A stretch of DNA of 36,879 nt from Sphingomonas bacterium (GCA_028289965.1 JAQGKS010000060.1:1-36879), one strand, 5' to 3'; numbered from the stretch's first letter, positions 15,089-23,807 are shown. Translations and numbers: made by a program. The notes: a model not told the origin generated them from the sequence alone.

Positions 15089-15787
15089 TTATTCCGCAAC
15101 TGCGAGCTTGGCCCATACCGGCAGATGATCGGAGGCGGTGCGCGCGCCGGCCGAGCGGTGGACGCCGCACGCCGTCACGCGGAGATTCTGGCTGACGATG
15201 ATCCGGTCGAGCCGCGCCACCGGCCGCCGCGCGTGGAAGCTCGGGCCGGTCTCGGCAAACCGGAAATGCTGGGCGAAATCGTGCAGGCAGCCGCCCGCCG
15301 CGCGCCATTCGTTGAGGTCGCCCATCATCACTGTCGGCAGGGGCGCCCCCTCCCCGGCGATCCCGGCGAGGATCGCGTGCGCCTGCCGCCGCCGCCACAA
15401 CCCGGACAGGTCGAGATGCATGCCGACGACGCGCAGATCGACCCCGCCGACGCGGATGTCGGCCATCACCGCGCCGCGCGGCTCCAGCGCGGGCAGGACG
15501 ATCGTCGATTGGGCGAGCACCGTCGCCGTCCGCCGCACCAGCACCGCATTGCCGTGCCAGCCGAGGCTGCCGGCACGCACGTCGAACGGCACAGGCATAT
15601 AGGGGCTATGTTCGACGATCATGTGGAGCGGCAGCGCGCTTTCGCGGTTGCCGAAGCGGCGGTCCGCCTCCTGCAGGGTGACGATGTCGGCATCGATCTC
15701 GCACAGCACTTCGAGGATGCGATCCGGGCGGCGGCGGCGATCCGATCCGATCGCCTTCCTTATGTTGTAGCTCGCGACCAGAACCAT
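15089..15787 (-). CDS. Endonuclease/exonuclease/phosphatase (EEP) family protein
   Basis: This 232-residue soluble protein of the EEP (DNase I-like) fold has the expected metal and catalytic motifs: SYNIRKAIG near the N-terminus, VTLQEADRRFG (metal Glu), GMHLDLSGLW, GDLNEWR (Asp and Asn), RLDRIIVS and the terminal SDHLPVWAKL (Asp-His pair). Members cleave phosphodiesters in nucleic acids, phospholipids or inositol phosphates, so the substrate is open; no signal peptide is present. An AGGAAG ribosome site lies 8 bases before the ATG. It lies between the histidine kinase gene (78 bp upstream) and the hydrolase gene (35 bp downstream) on the same strand and may be in either transcript. Confidence 0.85.
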   Translation of the reverse strand: MVLVASYNIRKAIGSDRRRRPDRILEVLCEIDADIVTLQEADRRFGNRESALPLHMIVEHSPYMPVPFDVRAGSLGWHGNAVLVRRTATVLAQSTIVLPALEPRGAVMADIRVGGVDLRVVGMHLDLSGLWRRRQAHAILAGIAGEGAPLPTVMMGDLNEWRAAGGCLHDFAQHFRFAETGPSFHARRPVARLDRIIVSQNLRVTACGVHRSAGARTASDHLPVWAKLAVAE

Positions 15788-15865
15788 CGATCCATCTTCC
15801 TCCCGGGCAGCCGTCGGATAGCCGCAACGCGCGCCGCTGCAAACGGATGGCAGCGCCGCGTCAAT

Positions 15866-17206
15866 TTAGTGGTTCGTCGCCGTCCCCGGATCGTCGGCCG
15901 GCAGGATCAGCCGCGCCTCCAGCCCGCCACCCACCCGGTTGGCGAGCGCCAGCGTGCCGCCATGGGTGCGCGCGATCGCCCGCGCGATCGTCAGGCCGAG
16001 CCCGACGCCGCCGGTCGAGCGGCTGCGCGAAGGCTCGCCGCGCTCGAACGGCTCGAACGCGCGGTCGAGCATCGCCTCGCTCAGGCCGGGTCCGCGATCG
16101 TGTACCATCACCGCAACCTGTCCCCCGGTTCGGGCGATGACGATTTCCGCCGCGCCGCCGAAGGCGACGGCATTGTTGACCAGATTGTCGATCAGCCGCT
16201 CGAGCGACAGCGCATCGCCCATTACCCAGGCGGGCGGTGCGCCTTCGAACGATACCGGGCGCCCGGTATCCTTGGCCTGCTCGGCGATCCGGCCGATCAG
16301 CGCGGCCAGATCGATCCGCTCGGGGCGGAACGGCGCGCTGGCGCCGCGCACGAAGGCGATCGTCTCGGCGATCATCGTCCGCATCTGTTCGACATCGGCC
16401 TGGACCTTCTCGCGCATCGCATCGGGTGCCGCCTCGATCCGGAACGCGATCCGCGCCAGGGGGGTGCGCAGATCATGCGCGATCGCACCGATCATCGACG
16501 TCCGCTCGCGGATATGCTCGTCGATGCGGGCCTGCATCCGGTTGAGCGCCTCGGCGGCGGTGCGCAATTCCTTCGGCCCCTCGACCGGCAGTGCCGGCGC
16601 CGGCGCCTCCCGCCCGAACCCGTCCGCCGCCTCGACGAACCGCCGCATCGGCCGGGTCAGCCGCCGCGCGAAGATCCACGCCAGCGGCACCAGCAGCAGC
16701 GTCGTCAGCCCGAACCAGATCAGGGTCCACTTCTGCCACACGTTGAGGAACGGTTTTGGCGGCGTGCGCGCCACGCGCCAGCCATCTCCTTCGCGGACGC
16801 CGCCGACGACGGCGTTGAAGAATAATGGCTCGCCCCGGCGGATGGTCACGCCGCGCTCCCGCCGGTGCCGCCGGAACGGGAAGGACGCGCTCTGGTCAGC
16901 CTCATAATATAGCCGCACCGCGCCCGGGGGCCGCCCGGTCATGTCGGCGAGCAAGGCGGTCAGCCGGGGATCCTCGACCAGCTCGCCCTGCGCCGGCGGC
17001 CGCGCCGTCCGGGTCATCACCAGGCTGGAGCGGCGCTGCGGGATCCGCCCGGTCAGCCGTTCGGCGATTTCGGTCAGGCCGTGAATGTCGGGCCGGGGCG
17101 GCGGGCGCGAGATCACCATCACCACCGTCACGGCCTGGGCCAGCAGCAATCCCATCAACAGCAGGATCACCGTCTGCGCGAACAGCGACATGCCCCGCCG
17201 GATCAC
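15866..17206 (-). CDS. Sensor histidine kinase
   Basis: This 446-residue membrane sensor kinase contains TM1 (about 9-32), a periplasmic domain of roughly 125 residues rich in Arg and Pro, TM2 (about 160-180), a HAMP segment (RRLTRPMRRFVEAADGF), the HisKA H-box AIAHDLRTPLAR (H244), an N-box DNLVNNAVAFG, a G1 box DRGPGLS and a G2 box GGVGLGLTIARAIARTHGG. The GTG at 17206 overlaps the regulator stop as GTGA and has GGAGG five bases upstream, so it is preferred over the ATG at 17191. It is the last gene of the efflux operon and the cognate kinase of the regulator. The signal is unknown; the neighbouring periplasmic EF-hand protein could take part in sensing. Confidence 0.93.
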   Translation of the reverse strand: MIRRGMSLFAQTVILLLMGLLLAQAVTVVMVISRPPPRPDIHGLTEIAERLTGRIPQRRSSLVMTRTARPPAQGELVEDPRLTALLADMTGRPPGAVRLYYEADQSASFPFRRHRRERGVTIRRGEPLFFNAVVGGVREGDGWRVARTPPKPFLNVWQKWTLIWFGLTTLLLVPLAWIFARRLTRPMRRFVEAADGFGREAPAPALPVEGPKELRTAAEALNRMQARIDEHIRERTSMIGAIAHDLRTPLARIAFRIEAAPDAMREKVQADVEQMRTMIAETIAFVRGASAPFRPERIDLAALIGRIAEQAKDTGRPVSFEGAPPAWVMGDALSLERLIDNLVNNAVAFGGAAEIVIARTGGQVAVMVHDRGPGLSEAMLDRAFEPFERGEPSRSRSTGGVGLGLTIARAIARTHGGTLALANRVGGGLEARLILPADDPGTATNH

Positions 17207-17910
17207 GAATCCTCCGGCTTCAGTTCGAACATATAGCCTTCGTTGCGCAGCGTGCGGATCGGATCGCCGAGCCCGAGCTTCTTGCGGAGCCGGCTGATCG
17301 TAACGTCGATCGCGCGATCGAACACCTCGCTGTCCGAACCGCGCGTCGCCTCGATCAACTGATCGCGCGAGACGACGCGACGGGGCCGATCGAGGAAGGC
17401 GGTGAGGATGCGGAATTCGCCATCGGTCAGCGTCGAGCGCTCGGTGCCGCGGCGCAGTTCGCGCTGGATCAGGTCGAGCGTCCACGGCCCGAACCGGCGC
17501 AGCGCCGTACCGCCTTCGTCCTGCGCCCCCGGCTCCTCGCCGCGGCGCAGCACCGCGCGGATGCGGGCGAGCAGTTCGCGCGGGTTACACGGCTTCGCCA
17601 GATAATCGTCGGCGCCAACCTCGAGCCCGACAATCCGGTCGGTATCCTCGCCCATCGCCGACAGCATGATCACCGGCGGTCGCTTGGGCCCGCGCAGCCG
17701 GCGGACGACGCTCAGCCCATCCTCCCCCGGCATCATCAGGTCGAGCACGATCAGATCGACCGGACCGGCGGCGAGCGCGGCGTCCATCTCGACGCCGTTG
17801 CCGGCGGTGCGCACCTCCAGCCCATGCGCGGTGAGGAACTCGGCGATCAGCGCCCGCAGCTCCGCATCGTCGTCGACGACCAGGATGCGCGCCGGCTGCG
17901 CCTCGCTCAT
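17203..17910 (-). CDS. OmpR/PhoB-family response regulator
   Basis: This 235-residue protein has a receiver domain with acidic pocket D13/D14 (VVDDD), phospho-acceptor D57 (IVLDLMMPGEDG) and switch Lys K106 (YLAKPCNP). A linker is followed by a winged-helix trans-reg-C DNA-binding domain (about 135-230) with LTDGEFRILTAFLDRPRRVVSRDQL and the recognition region DRAIDVTISRLRKKLG, ending RTLRNEGYMFEL. The start at 17910 overlaps the EF-hand gene stop as ATGA. It should control genes with the cognate kinase immediately downstream. The dyad at 23318-23352 at the head of the operon is a plausible autoregulatory target. Confidence 0.94.
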   Translation of the reverse strand: MSEAQPARILVVDDDAELRALIAEFLTAHGLEVRTAGNGVEMDAALAAGPVDLIVLDLMMPGEDGLSVVRRLRGPKRPPVIMLSAMGEDTDRIVGLEVGADDYLAKPCNPRELLARIRAVLRRGEEPGAQDEGGTALRRFGPWTLDLIQRELRRGTERSTLTDGEFRILTAFLDRPRRVVSRDQLIEATRGSDSEVFDRAIDVTISRLRKKLGLGDPIRTLRNEGYMFELKPEDS

Positions 17911-18569
17911 CGGCGGCGGCGGCGGCTGTCGACCGGCGGGCATTCGGACGGGCGGGGCGGCAGCGGCGGCAATGTCGCCAGGGTCAGCGCCTGCGCACCT
18001 TTGCCGTCGAGCAGGCGGAAACGCGCAGCGGCGGCGCTGCGGAACTCGGCGGCGGAGATGCCGCGGTTGAAATCGAGATCGGCCGCGGCGACCGGCTGGG
18101 GTATGTTCAGCCAGGCGAAGCGGCCCGCGCCGATTTCGCCACCAGAGTCGCGGCCGCCCTTGGCGGCGGAGCGCCGCTCGGCCTTGGCGGGAGGGCGGGC
18201 GCCGGGAAAGCCGCTCGACTGGTAGAGCCGGATTTCCGGGGCGACCCGGTTTTCATAGTCGCTGATCTCGACCGGGGCGATCTCGCCGTTGCGATCGAGG
18301 TCGAGGCGCACGAAGAAGCGGTCGGCATCCGCGATCGCCTCCGCCTGCGTCAACCGGCCGTCGCCATTCTTGTCGGCGCCGGCGAACCACGAGGCGACCG
18401 GGGCGGCCGCCGATGCGGCCGCGCGGAACGGCTCGCCCATCGGCGACAGGAACAGCTGCTCGCGCACGGCGACGCAGGAGGGCGCGGGCGGCGGTGGAAC
18501 GGGCGCGGCACCCGCCGTGGTCGCCACCGCGACCAGCCCGCACCATGCCGCTGTGCCACGTATCCTCAT
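17907..18569 (-). CDS. Exported EF-hand calcium-binding protein
   Basis: This 220-residue protein has a signal peptide (about 1-22) and is therefore probably periplasmic. It has two canonical EF-hand loops, D66-E77 (DKNGDGRLTQAE) and D90-E101 (DLDRNGEIAPVE), a third good loop at D164-E175 (DLDFNRGISAAE) and a degenerate fourth near residue 188. A Pro/Arg-rich tail follows. Calsymin-like EF-hand proteins occur in alphaproteobacteria, but this one is locked between an ABC efflux permease and a response regulator by ATGA overlaps at both ends, so it is made with both. A role as a calcium or metal-linked accessory to the pump or the sensor is an inference. Confidence 0.85.
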   Translation of the reverse strand: MRIRGTAAWCGLVAVATTAGAAPVPPPPAPSCVAVREQLFLSPMGEPFRAAASAAAPVASWFAGADKNGDGRLTQAEAIADADRFFVRLDLDRNGEIAPVEISDYENRVAPEIRLYQSSGFPGARPPAKAERRSAAKGGRDSGGEIGAGRFAWLNIPQPVAAADLDFNRGISAAEFRSAAAARFRLLDGKGAQALTLATLPPLPPRPSECPPVDSRRRRR

Positions 18570-19774
18570 TCGTGGCGCAGCGCGTCGATCGGGTTCAGCG
18601 ATGCCGCGCGGCGTGCCGGGAAATAACCGAACACGACGCCAATCAGGGCCGAAAACCCGAACGCGACGAGGTTGATCTGGGGATCGAAGGTGAACGGCAC
18701 GCCCATCACCGGGGTCAGCGCGATCGTCGCGATAAGCGCCAGCACCAGCCCGATGATCCCGCCGAGGCAGGACAGCGCCACCGCCTCGACCAGGAACTGC
18801 ATCAGCACCTCGCGCTGGACCGCGCCGATCGCCAGGCGGATGCCGATCTCGCGCGTCCGCTCCGTCACCGACACCAGCATGATGTTCATGATGCCGATGC
18901 CGCCGACCAGCAGGCTGACCGCGGCGACCGCCGCCAGCAGCGAGGTCATCACGCGGGTGCTGCTCGACAAGGTCTCGGCAATCTGGGCGGTATCGAAAAT
19001 GTTGAAATCATCCTCGGCGCCGGGGCGGATGCCGCGCCGTTCGCGCAGCAGGCCCTTCAGCGAGTCCTGCACAGTGGCGGAATCATAGGATGTGTCGACC
19101 GAAATCTGGATCGCCCGCACCGTCTGGTTGCCGGCAAAGCGGCGCATCACGGTCTTGATCGGCATCAGCACGGTATCGTCCTGATCCTGACCGAAGCCGG
19201 CGGTGCCACGCGTCGTCAGCGCGCCGATCACGTCGCACGACACGTCCTTGATGCGGATGCGCTTGCCGATCGGATCCTCGGCGCGAAACAGGTTGGTGCG
19301 CACCGTATTGCCGATGATGCAGACCGACTTGCCGGCCTGCTCCTCGGCCGCAGAAAACTCCCGCCCCGAATCGAGCTTCCACTGCTGGCCGACGAGATAG
19401 TCGTTGGTCGTGCCGTTGATCGTGGTCGCCCAATTCTGCCCCTCGTAGATCGCCGTGCCGCTCGCCTGCGCCTGCGGCGCGACGGCGGTGACGCCGGCAA
19501 TCTGGCGGCGGATCGCATCGACATCGTCGAGCTTGAACTCGGTCGGCGGGGGGCCGCCGCCGCCGCGGCCGAAACCCTGCCCCGCGCGCACGGTCAGGAT
19601 GTTCGATCCCAGGCTGGAAATCTGGTCGGACACCGCCTTGGTCGCGCCATTGCCCAGCGTGACCATCGTCACCACCGCGGCCACGCCGATGACGATGCCG
19701 AGCGTCGTCAGGAACGATCGCAACAGGTGGCGGCGGATTTCGCGCAGCGCGAGGGTGAGGGTGGTTCCGAACAT
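18566..19774 (-). CDS. MacB-like ABC transporter permease
   Basis: This 402-residue permease of the MacB/FtsX type has an N-terminal cytoplasmic segment and TM1 (REIRRHLLRSFLTTLGIVIG), a large periplasmic MacB_PCD domain (about 45-270), and three C-terminal membrane helices carrying LVGGIGIMNIMLVSVTERTREIGIRLAIGA, ending with the coupling-type tail RRAASLNPIDALRHE. The mechanotransmission-type architecture exports substrates through a tripartite pump. E. coli MacB carries its ATPase on the same chain; here the two are separate genes. The start at 19774 overlaps the ATPase stop by one base (TGATG). Confidence 0.93.
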   Translation of the reverse strand: MFGTTLTLALREIRRHLLRSFLTTLGIVIGVAAVVTMVTLGNGATKAVSDQISSLGSNILTVRAGQGFGRGGGGPPPTEFKLDDVDAIRRQIAGVTAVAPQAQASGTAIYEGQNWATTINGTTNDYLVGQQWKLDSGREFSAAEEQAGKSVCIIGNTVRTNLFRAEDPIGKRIRIKDVSCDVIGALTTRGTAGFGQDQDDTVLMPIKTVMRRFAGNQTVRAIQISVDTSYDSATVQDSLKGLLRERRGIRPGAEDDFNIFDTAQIAETLSSSTRVMTSLLAAVAAVSLLVGGIGIMNIMLVSVTERTREIGIRLAIGAVQREVLMQFLVEAVALSCLGGIIGLVLALIATIALTPVMGVPFTFDPQINLVAFGFSALIGVVFGYFPARRAASLNPIDALRHE

Positions 19775-20478
19775 CAGGCGAATACTTCCTGCGGCGTTTC
19801 GGTCCGCTCGACCAGCCCGTCGCGGAAATGGATCAGGGTCCGGGCGAAGGCGGCCATGTCGGGCTCGTGCGTCACCATCAGCACGGTGATGCCGCTTTCC
19901 CGGTTGAGATCGGTCAGCAGCTGCATGATCTCGATCGATCGCGCGCTGTCGAGATTGCCGGTCGGCTCGTCGGCCAGCAGCACGTCGGGATGGGTCGCGA
20001 TCGCCCGCGCGATCGCAACGCGCTGCTGCTGGCCGCCGGAAAGCTCGGCCGGGGTGTGATCCCACCAGTCCGCCAGCCCGACCTTTTCGAGCGCGGCCAT
20101 CGCGATGCGGTGGCGATCGGCGCGCGGCTCGCCGCGATAGAGCAAGGGCAGCTCGACATTTTCGAGCGCGTTGGTGCGCGACAGCAGGTTGAACCCCTGG
20201 AACACGAAGCCGAGATAGCGCCGCCGCAGCATCGCCCGCTGGTCCCGGTCCAGCTGCTCGACATGCACGCCGCGGAACAGGAAGCTGCCCGAACTAGGCA
20301 CGTCGAGGCAGCCGAGGATGTTCATCGTCGTCGACTTGCCCGATCCGGACGGGCCCATCACCGCGACGAAGTCGCCGCGCGCAATGTCGAGATCGACCCC
20401 GCGCAACGCCTGGAACGCGGTCGGTCCGCCGCCGAACGTCTTGGTGACGCCGCGCAGGCTGATGATCGGATCGGTCAT
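19774..20478 (-). CDS. MacB/LolD-type ABC transporter ATP-binding protein
   Basis: This 234-residue ATPase has Walker A GPSGSGKST (about 43-51), a Q-loop VFQGFNLL, the ABC signature LSGGQQQR, Walker B VLLADEPTGNLD and the H-loop VTHEP. The LNLLxRxxALENVELPL-like region is characteristic of the MacB/LolD subfamily. It energises the permease encoded immediately downstream. The ATG overlaps the adaptor stop as ATGA. The substrate is not predictable from the ATPase. Confidence 0.95.
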   Translation of the reverse strand: MTDPIISLRGVTKTFGGGPTAFQALRGVDLDIARGDFVAVMGPSGSGKSTTMNILGCLDVPSSGSFLFRGVHVEQLDRDQRAMLRRRYLGFVFQGFNLLSRTNALENVELPLLYRGEPRADRHRIAMAALEKVGLADWWDHTPAELSGGQQQRVAIARAIATHPDVLLADEPTGNLDSARSIEIMQLLTDLNRESGITVLMVTHEPDMAAFARTLIHFRDGLVERTETPQEVFA

Positions 20479-21806
20479 TGCCCGCCCGCCGCCAGGCTGC
20501 CGGTGACGACCTGCATCCCGGCCTTCAAGCCGCCGCCGCTGACCTCGGTCTGGCTGCCATTGGAGGAGCCGACGGTGACGCTGATCGGCTGGGGCGCGCC
20601 GGCGGCATCGAGGACGTAGATCTGGCGCTTGGCGCCGCGTTCGATCTTGGTGCTCTTTTCGGCATTGCCGCCGCGCATCCGCCGTCCGCCCGGCGCCATC
20701 GCGGTCATCAAGCCGCCGCGCGGCGCGCCGGCGCCCGATCGCGGCGTGTAGCGCAGCGCGGTATTGGGCACGAGGAACACGTTCTGGCGCTCCGCGGTGA
20801 CGATGTCGGCGGTAGCGGTCATTCCGGGGCGCAGGATCAGGTCCGCATTGGCGACCTGGAGCACGGCGGTATAGGATACGACGGTGCTGGCGCTGGCCGT
20901 GGTCGACGAACTCGATCCGCTCGCCGTCGACGAGATCGACGATCCGACATTGACGCGCTGGATCGACGCCGGGAACGTCCGGCCGGGAAAGGCATCGACC
21001 GCGAAGGTCGCGCGCTGTCCGGCGGCGACCTGGCCGACATCGGCCTCGTCCACCTTCACCTCGAGCTTCATCTGCGACAGATCCTCGGCGATCGTGAACA
21101 AGGTCGGCGCGGACAGCGACGCCGCGACAGTCTGCCCCTCCTCGACCTCGCGCGACAGCACGACGCCGTTGACGGGCGAGCGGATCGAGGCGCGCGACAG
21201 ATTGGTGCGGTCCGAATTGAGCTGGGCGCGGGCCTGGGCCACCGCCGCTTCGGCCGAACGGATCGCGGCATCGGCGCGCGCGGCATCGGCGCGGCCGGTA
21301 TCGAGTTCGGTCTGCGATGGAACCTTGCCGCCCGACAGGCGGAACACCTCCTCCAGCCGCGAAAGGTTGGCGCGGCTCTGCCGGGCGGTGGCGCGGGCCT
21401 GCGTCACGCCGGCCTCGGCGGCGGAAAGCGCCGCCTGGCTGCGCAGGATCGCATCGTTCAGCCGGTCGGTATCTAGCCGTGCCAGCACCTGGCCGCGCGT
21501 CACGCGATCGTTCGCCTCCGCATAGACCGCCTGCACCAGCCCCGACAATTCGGAGCTGACCGCGACCTGGTTGGTCGGCGCAAGGTTGCCCGTCGCCGCG
21601 ACAGTCACCGTCAGGCTGCCGCGCTTGAGCGGCTCGGTGGCATAGCCGGCAACCGTCGTCCCGGCGAAGAAGGCGCGGTAGAGGATGGCGAGCAGCAGGA
21701 TCAGGCCGAGCGCGATCAGCCCATATTTGATCAGGCGGCCGCGGCGCGACGGCGGCTCGACGCCGAGAAACTCGTCGAGCGGGGGCTGGGTGGTCATCTG
21801 GTCCAT
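20475..21806 (-). CDS. MacA-like periplasmic adaptor (membrane fusion) protein
   Basis: This 443-residue membrane fusion protein has one N-terminal membrane helix (about 27-47), then the lipoyl half-motifs (TGNLAPTNQVAVSSELSG; IRSPVNGVVLSREVEEGQ) flanking a long alpha-helical hairpin (about 110-200), a beta-barrel domain (MKLEVKVDEADVGQV) and a membrane-proximal domain. It would link the MacB-like transporter to the outer-membrane factor encoded 11 bp upstream. A Ser/Thr-rich insert of about 20 residues (roughly 288-308) interrupts the beta-barrel region. The C-terminal region is Gly-rich. The start at 21806 has GGAA upstream; an ATG at 21797 is an alternative. Confidence 0.92.
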   Translation of the reverse strand: MDQMTTQPPLDEFLGVEPPSRRGRLIKYGLIALGLILLLAILYRAFFAGTTVAGYATEPLKRGSLTVTVAATGNLAPTNQVAVSSELSGLVQAVYAEANDRVTRGQVLARLDTDRLNDAILRSQAALSAAEAGVTQARATARQSRANLSRLEEVFRLSGGKVPSQTELDTGRADAARADAAIRSAEAAVAQARAQLNSDRTNLSRASIRSPVNGVVLSREVEEGQTVAASLSAPTLFTIAEDLSQMKLEVKVDEADVGQVAAGQRATFAVDAFPGRTFPASIQRVNVGSSISSTASGSSSSTTASASTVVSYTAVLQVANADLILRPGMTATADIVTAERQNVFLVPNTALRYTPRSGAGAPRGGLMTAMAPGGRRMRGGNAEKSTKIERGAKRQIYVLDAAGAPQPISVTVGSSNGSQTEVSGGGLKAGMQVVTGSLAAGGQ

Positions 21807-21817
21807 AACTGTTCCGT

Positions 21818-23293
21818 TCAGTCGCGGCCGCCGGAGACGGTCTGCGGTTCGGGGGCCGCCTGCCAGCCGCCACCGAGCGCGCGGTAGAGCTGGACGCTGG
21901 CGGTGGCGCGGTCGGCGCGGGCGGTGGCGCGGCTGTCCTGGCTGGAAAGCAGGCTGCGTTCCGCCTCCAGGAGCTGCTGGAAATCGATCAGCCCGGCGCG
22001 ATATTGGCTGCGCGCGAACAAGGTCGCGTTGTTCGCGGCCTGCTCGGCCAGCAGCAGCTGGCTTTCGCGACGGCGGGCATTGGTGTTGCTGGTCAGCGCA
22101 TTCTCGACATCCTCGAGCGCGGTGAGCACCGCCGACCGGTAATTGCCGAAGGCGACGCCGGCGCCGCCCCTGGCGCTTTCGATCTGGGCACGCAGCGCGC
22201 CGCCCTGGAAGATCGGTGCGCTGATGCTGCCAAGCAGGGTGCCGATCACCGAATCGGCGACGCCGGTAAAGGAGCTGCCCGATCCGGTGAGCGAGCCCGA
22301 CAACCGCAGCGCGGGATACAGCTCGGCCGTGGCCACGCCGATCCGGGCACTGGCGGCGGCGAGCGCCCGTTCGGCCGAGACGAGGTCCGGCCGGCGTTGC
22401 AGCAGTTCCGCCGGCAGGCCGGTGGCGATCATTTCCGGTGGCAGGGGGATCGGCTTGATCGGATCGATCAGCGCCGTCACCGATCCCGGCGCCTGGCCGA
22501 GCAGGATTGCGATGCGGTTCACCGCCGCGGTGTAATTGGTCTCCAGCGCGGGGATCGACGCCGCGGTCTGCGCCCGCAGCGCGCGGGCCTGTTCGAGGTC
22601 GAGCGAGCTGACCAGCCCGGCGCGGACGCGCCAGCCGACGATCTCGACCGTCTCGTCCTGATAGCCGAGATTGGCGCGCGCGATCGCCAGCCGCGACTGC
22701 GCCGTCCGCGCGGCGATATAGTTGATCGCGGTATCCGAGGCGACCGACAGCTGGGCGGTGTGGAGATCGGCCACCGCCGCCCCCTCGTCGGCGCGCGCCG
22801 CCTCGACCGAGCGACGGATGCCGCCGAACAGATCGACCTCATAAGAGGCATCGAGCCCGGCGCGGAACGAACTCTGCCCGCCGCTGCTGCGGTTGAACAC
22901 CGCGCCGGTCGTCGGATCGGTGATCGAACCGCCGCCGCGCAACGTCTCGGAGCGCGAGCCCGAACCCGACGCCCCCAGGGACGGCCAGAAGCTGCTCTCG
23001 GACGAGGCCAGCGCCGCGCGCGCCTGGCGCAGCCGCGCCCCCGCCACTTCGACGCTGGGATTGGCGGCAAGCGCGCGGGTGACGAGATCGGTCAGAACCG
23101 GATCGCCGAACGCCTCCCACCAGCCGGCCAGCTCGGCCTCGCTGGCGGGGAGCGGCGCTGCGGCGACGAACCGCTGCGGCACCGCGAGCGAGGCCAGCGC
23201 GGGCGGCTTGTAGTCGGGCCCGACGGCGCAGGCCGACAAGGAGACGGCGAGGCCGATCGGCGCGAGGCGGAGCAAAGAGTGCGGGCGGTTCAT
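21818..23293 (-). CDS. NodT-family outer-membrane efflux lipoprotein
   Basis: This 491-residue TolC-like outer-membrane factor has a lipoprotein signal peptide with lipobox LSAC, lipid anchor C22, then the NodT start VGPDYKPPAL. Two repeated OEP domains follow, containing ALAANPSVEVAGARLRQARA, SYEVDLFGGIRRSVEAA, LLQRRPDLVSAERALAAASA and APIFQGGALRAQIESA. It is the first gene of the seven-gene efflux and two-component operon and would provide the exit duct for the MacAB-like pump. A strong dyad (23318-23352) lies 24 bp upstream of its start. Confidence 0.94.
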   Translation of the reverse strand: MNRPHSLLRLAPIGLAVSLSACAVGPDYKPPALASLAVPQRFVAAAPLPASEAELAGWWEAFGDPVLTDLVTRALAANPSVEVAGARLRQARAALASSESSFWPSLGASGSGSRSETLRGGGSITDPTTGAVFNRSSGGQSSFRAGLDASYEVDLFGGIRRSVEAARADEGAAVADLHTAQLSVASDTAINYIAARTAQSRLAIARANLGYQDETVEIVGWRVRAGLVSSLDLEQARALRAQTAASIPALETNYTAAVNRIAILLGQAPGSVTALIDPIKPIPLPPEMIATGLPAELLQRRPDLVSAERALAAASARIGVATAELYPALRLSGSLTGSGSSFTGVADSVIGTLLGSISAPIFQGGALRAQIESARGGAGVAFGNYRSAVLTALEDVENALTSNTNARRRESQLLLAEQAANNATLFARSQYRAGLIDFQQLLEAERSLLSSQDSRATARADRATASVQLYRALGGGWQAAPEPQTVSGGRD

Positions 23294-23317
23294 GCCGTCG
23301 CCCTAGACCGGCTGCGT

Positions 23318-23352
23318 ATCCGGGGGATTTCAGGACTGAAATATCCCCGGAT
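23318..23352. promoter_or_regulatory. Strong dyad, candidate operator of the efflux operon
   Basis: The inner palindrome ATTTCAG-GA-CTGAAAT (23327-23342) is perfect, and outer arms ATCCGGGG and CCCCGGAT extend it to a 15-bp stem with one small bulge. No T-run follows on either strand, so it is not a standard terminator. The 7-bp arms with a 2-bp spacer resemble CusR/CopR-type boxes bound by OmpR-family regulators of efflux systems. It lies between the aconitase X small subunit stop and the efflux operon start. Confidence 0.55.
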
Positions 23353-23372
23353 CACTCACCGCGCGGGCGCCG

Positions 23373-23807
23373 TCAGCGCTTCTTCCACACCTCGACGATA
23401 CCGCGATCGCCATCGACGCGCACCCGATCGCCGGTTTCGATCACGTCCAGCGGGTCGCGATCGAAATCGGTCACCGTCGGCACCCGCATCACCACCGCGC
23501 CGAGCGCCGCCTTGGTCGTCATCACGTTGAACAGCAGCGCCGCCGGCGCGGTCCCCGCGAGGCGGGCGGTGTGGAACATCGCCGACCAGCCGGACGAACC
23601 CTTGGCGCCGGGGAAGACCAGCACCTTGCCGGCAAAGCTTACCCCCTTCAGTTCGTGGCGGCTCTCGATGATCGTCCCCGACATCGGGTTGATCCCGCCC
23701 CAGCCGGAGATCGTCTCGCGCGTCATCAGCGCCTCGGCCTCGACGACCCCGCCGACCACCTTGCGCCCGGTGAGAACCACGTCGGGCTTCGTCATTACGT
23801 CCAGCAT
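23373..23807 (-). CDS. Aconitase X small (swivel) subunit
   Basis: This 144-residue protein of the aconitase X swivel-domain family (DUF126) is the small partner of the AcnX large subunit encoded immediately upstream. The family marks are GRKVVGGVVEAEALMTRETISGWGG (here split across about residues 15-38), INPMSGTI, and the active-site block FPGAKGSSGW with S71. The start at 23807 is chosen because GGGAG lies nine bases upstream and the product then has the usual length; upstream in-frame codons overlap the large subunit gene. Known AcnX enzymes dehydrate cis-3-hydroxy-L-proline or mevalonate 5-phosphate. Which hydroxy-acid this one uses is unknown. Confidence 0.9.
   Translation of the reverse strand: MLDVMTKPDVVLTGRKVVGGVVEAEALMTRETISGWGGINPMSGTIIESRHELKGVSFAGKVLVFPGAKGSSGWSAMFHTARLAGTAPAALLFNVMTTKAALGAVVMRVPTVTDFDRDPLDVIETGDRVRVDGDRGIVEVWKKR

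Noticed and set aside
15074-16825. 583-codon plus-strand open frame opposite the EEP and kinase genes
   Set aside because: It is an antisense shadow; the minus strand holds complete family motifs.
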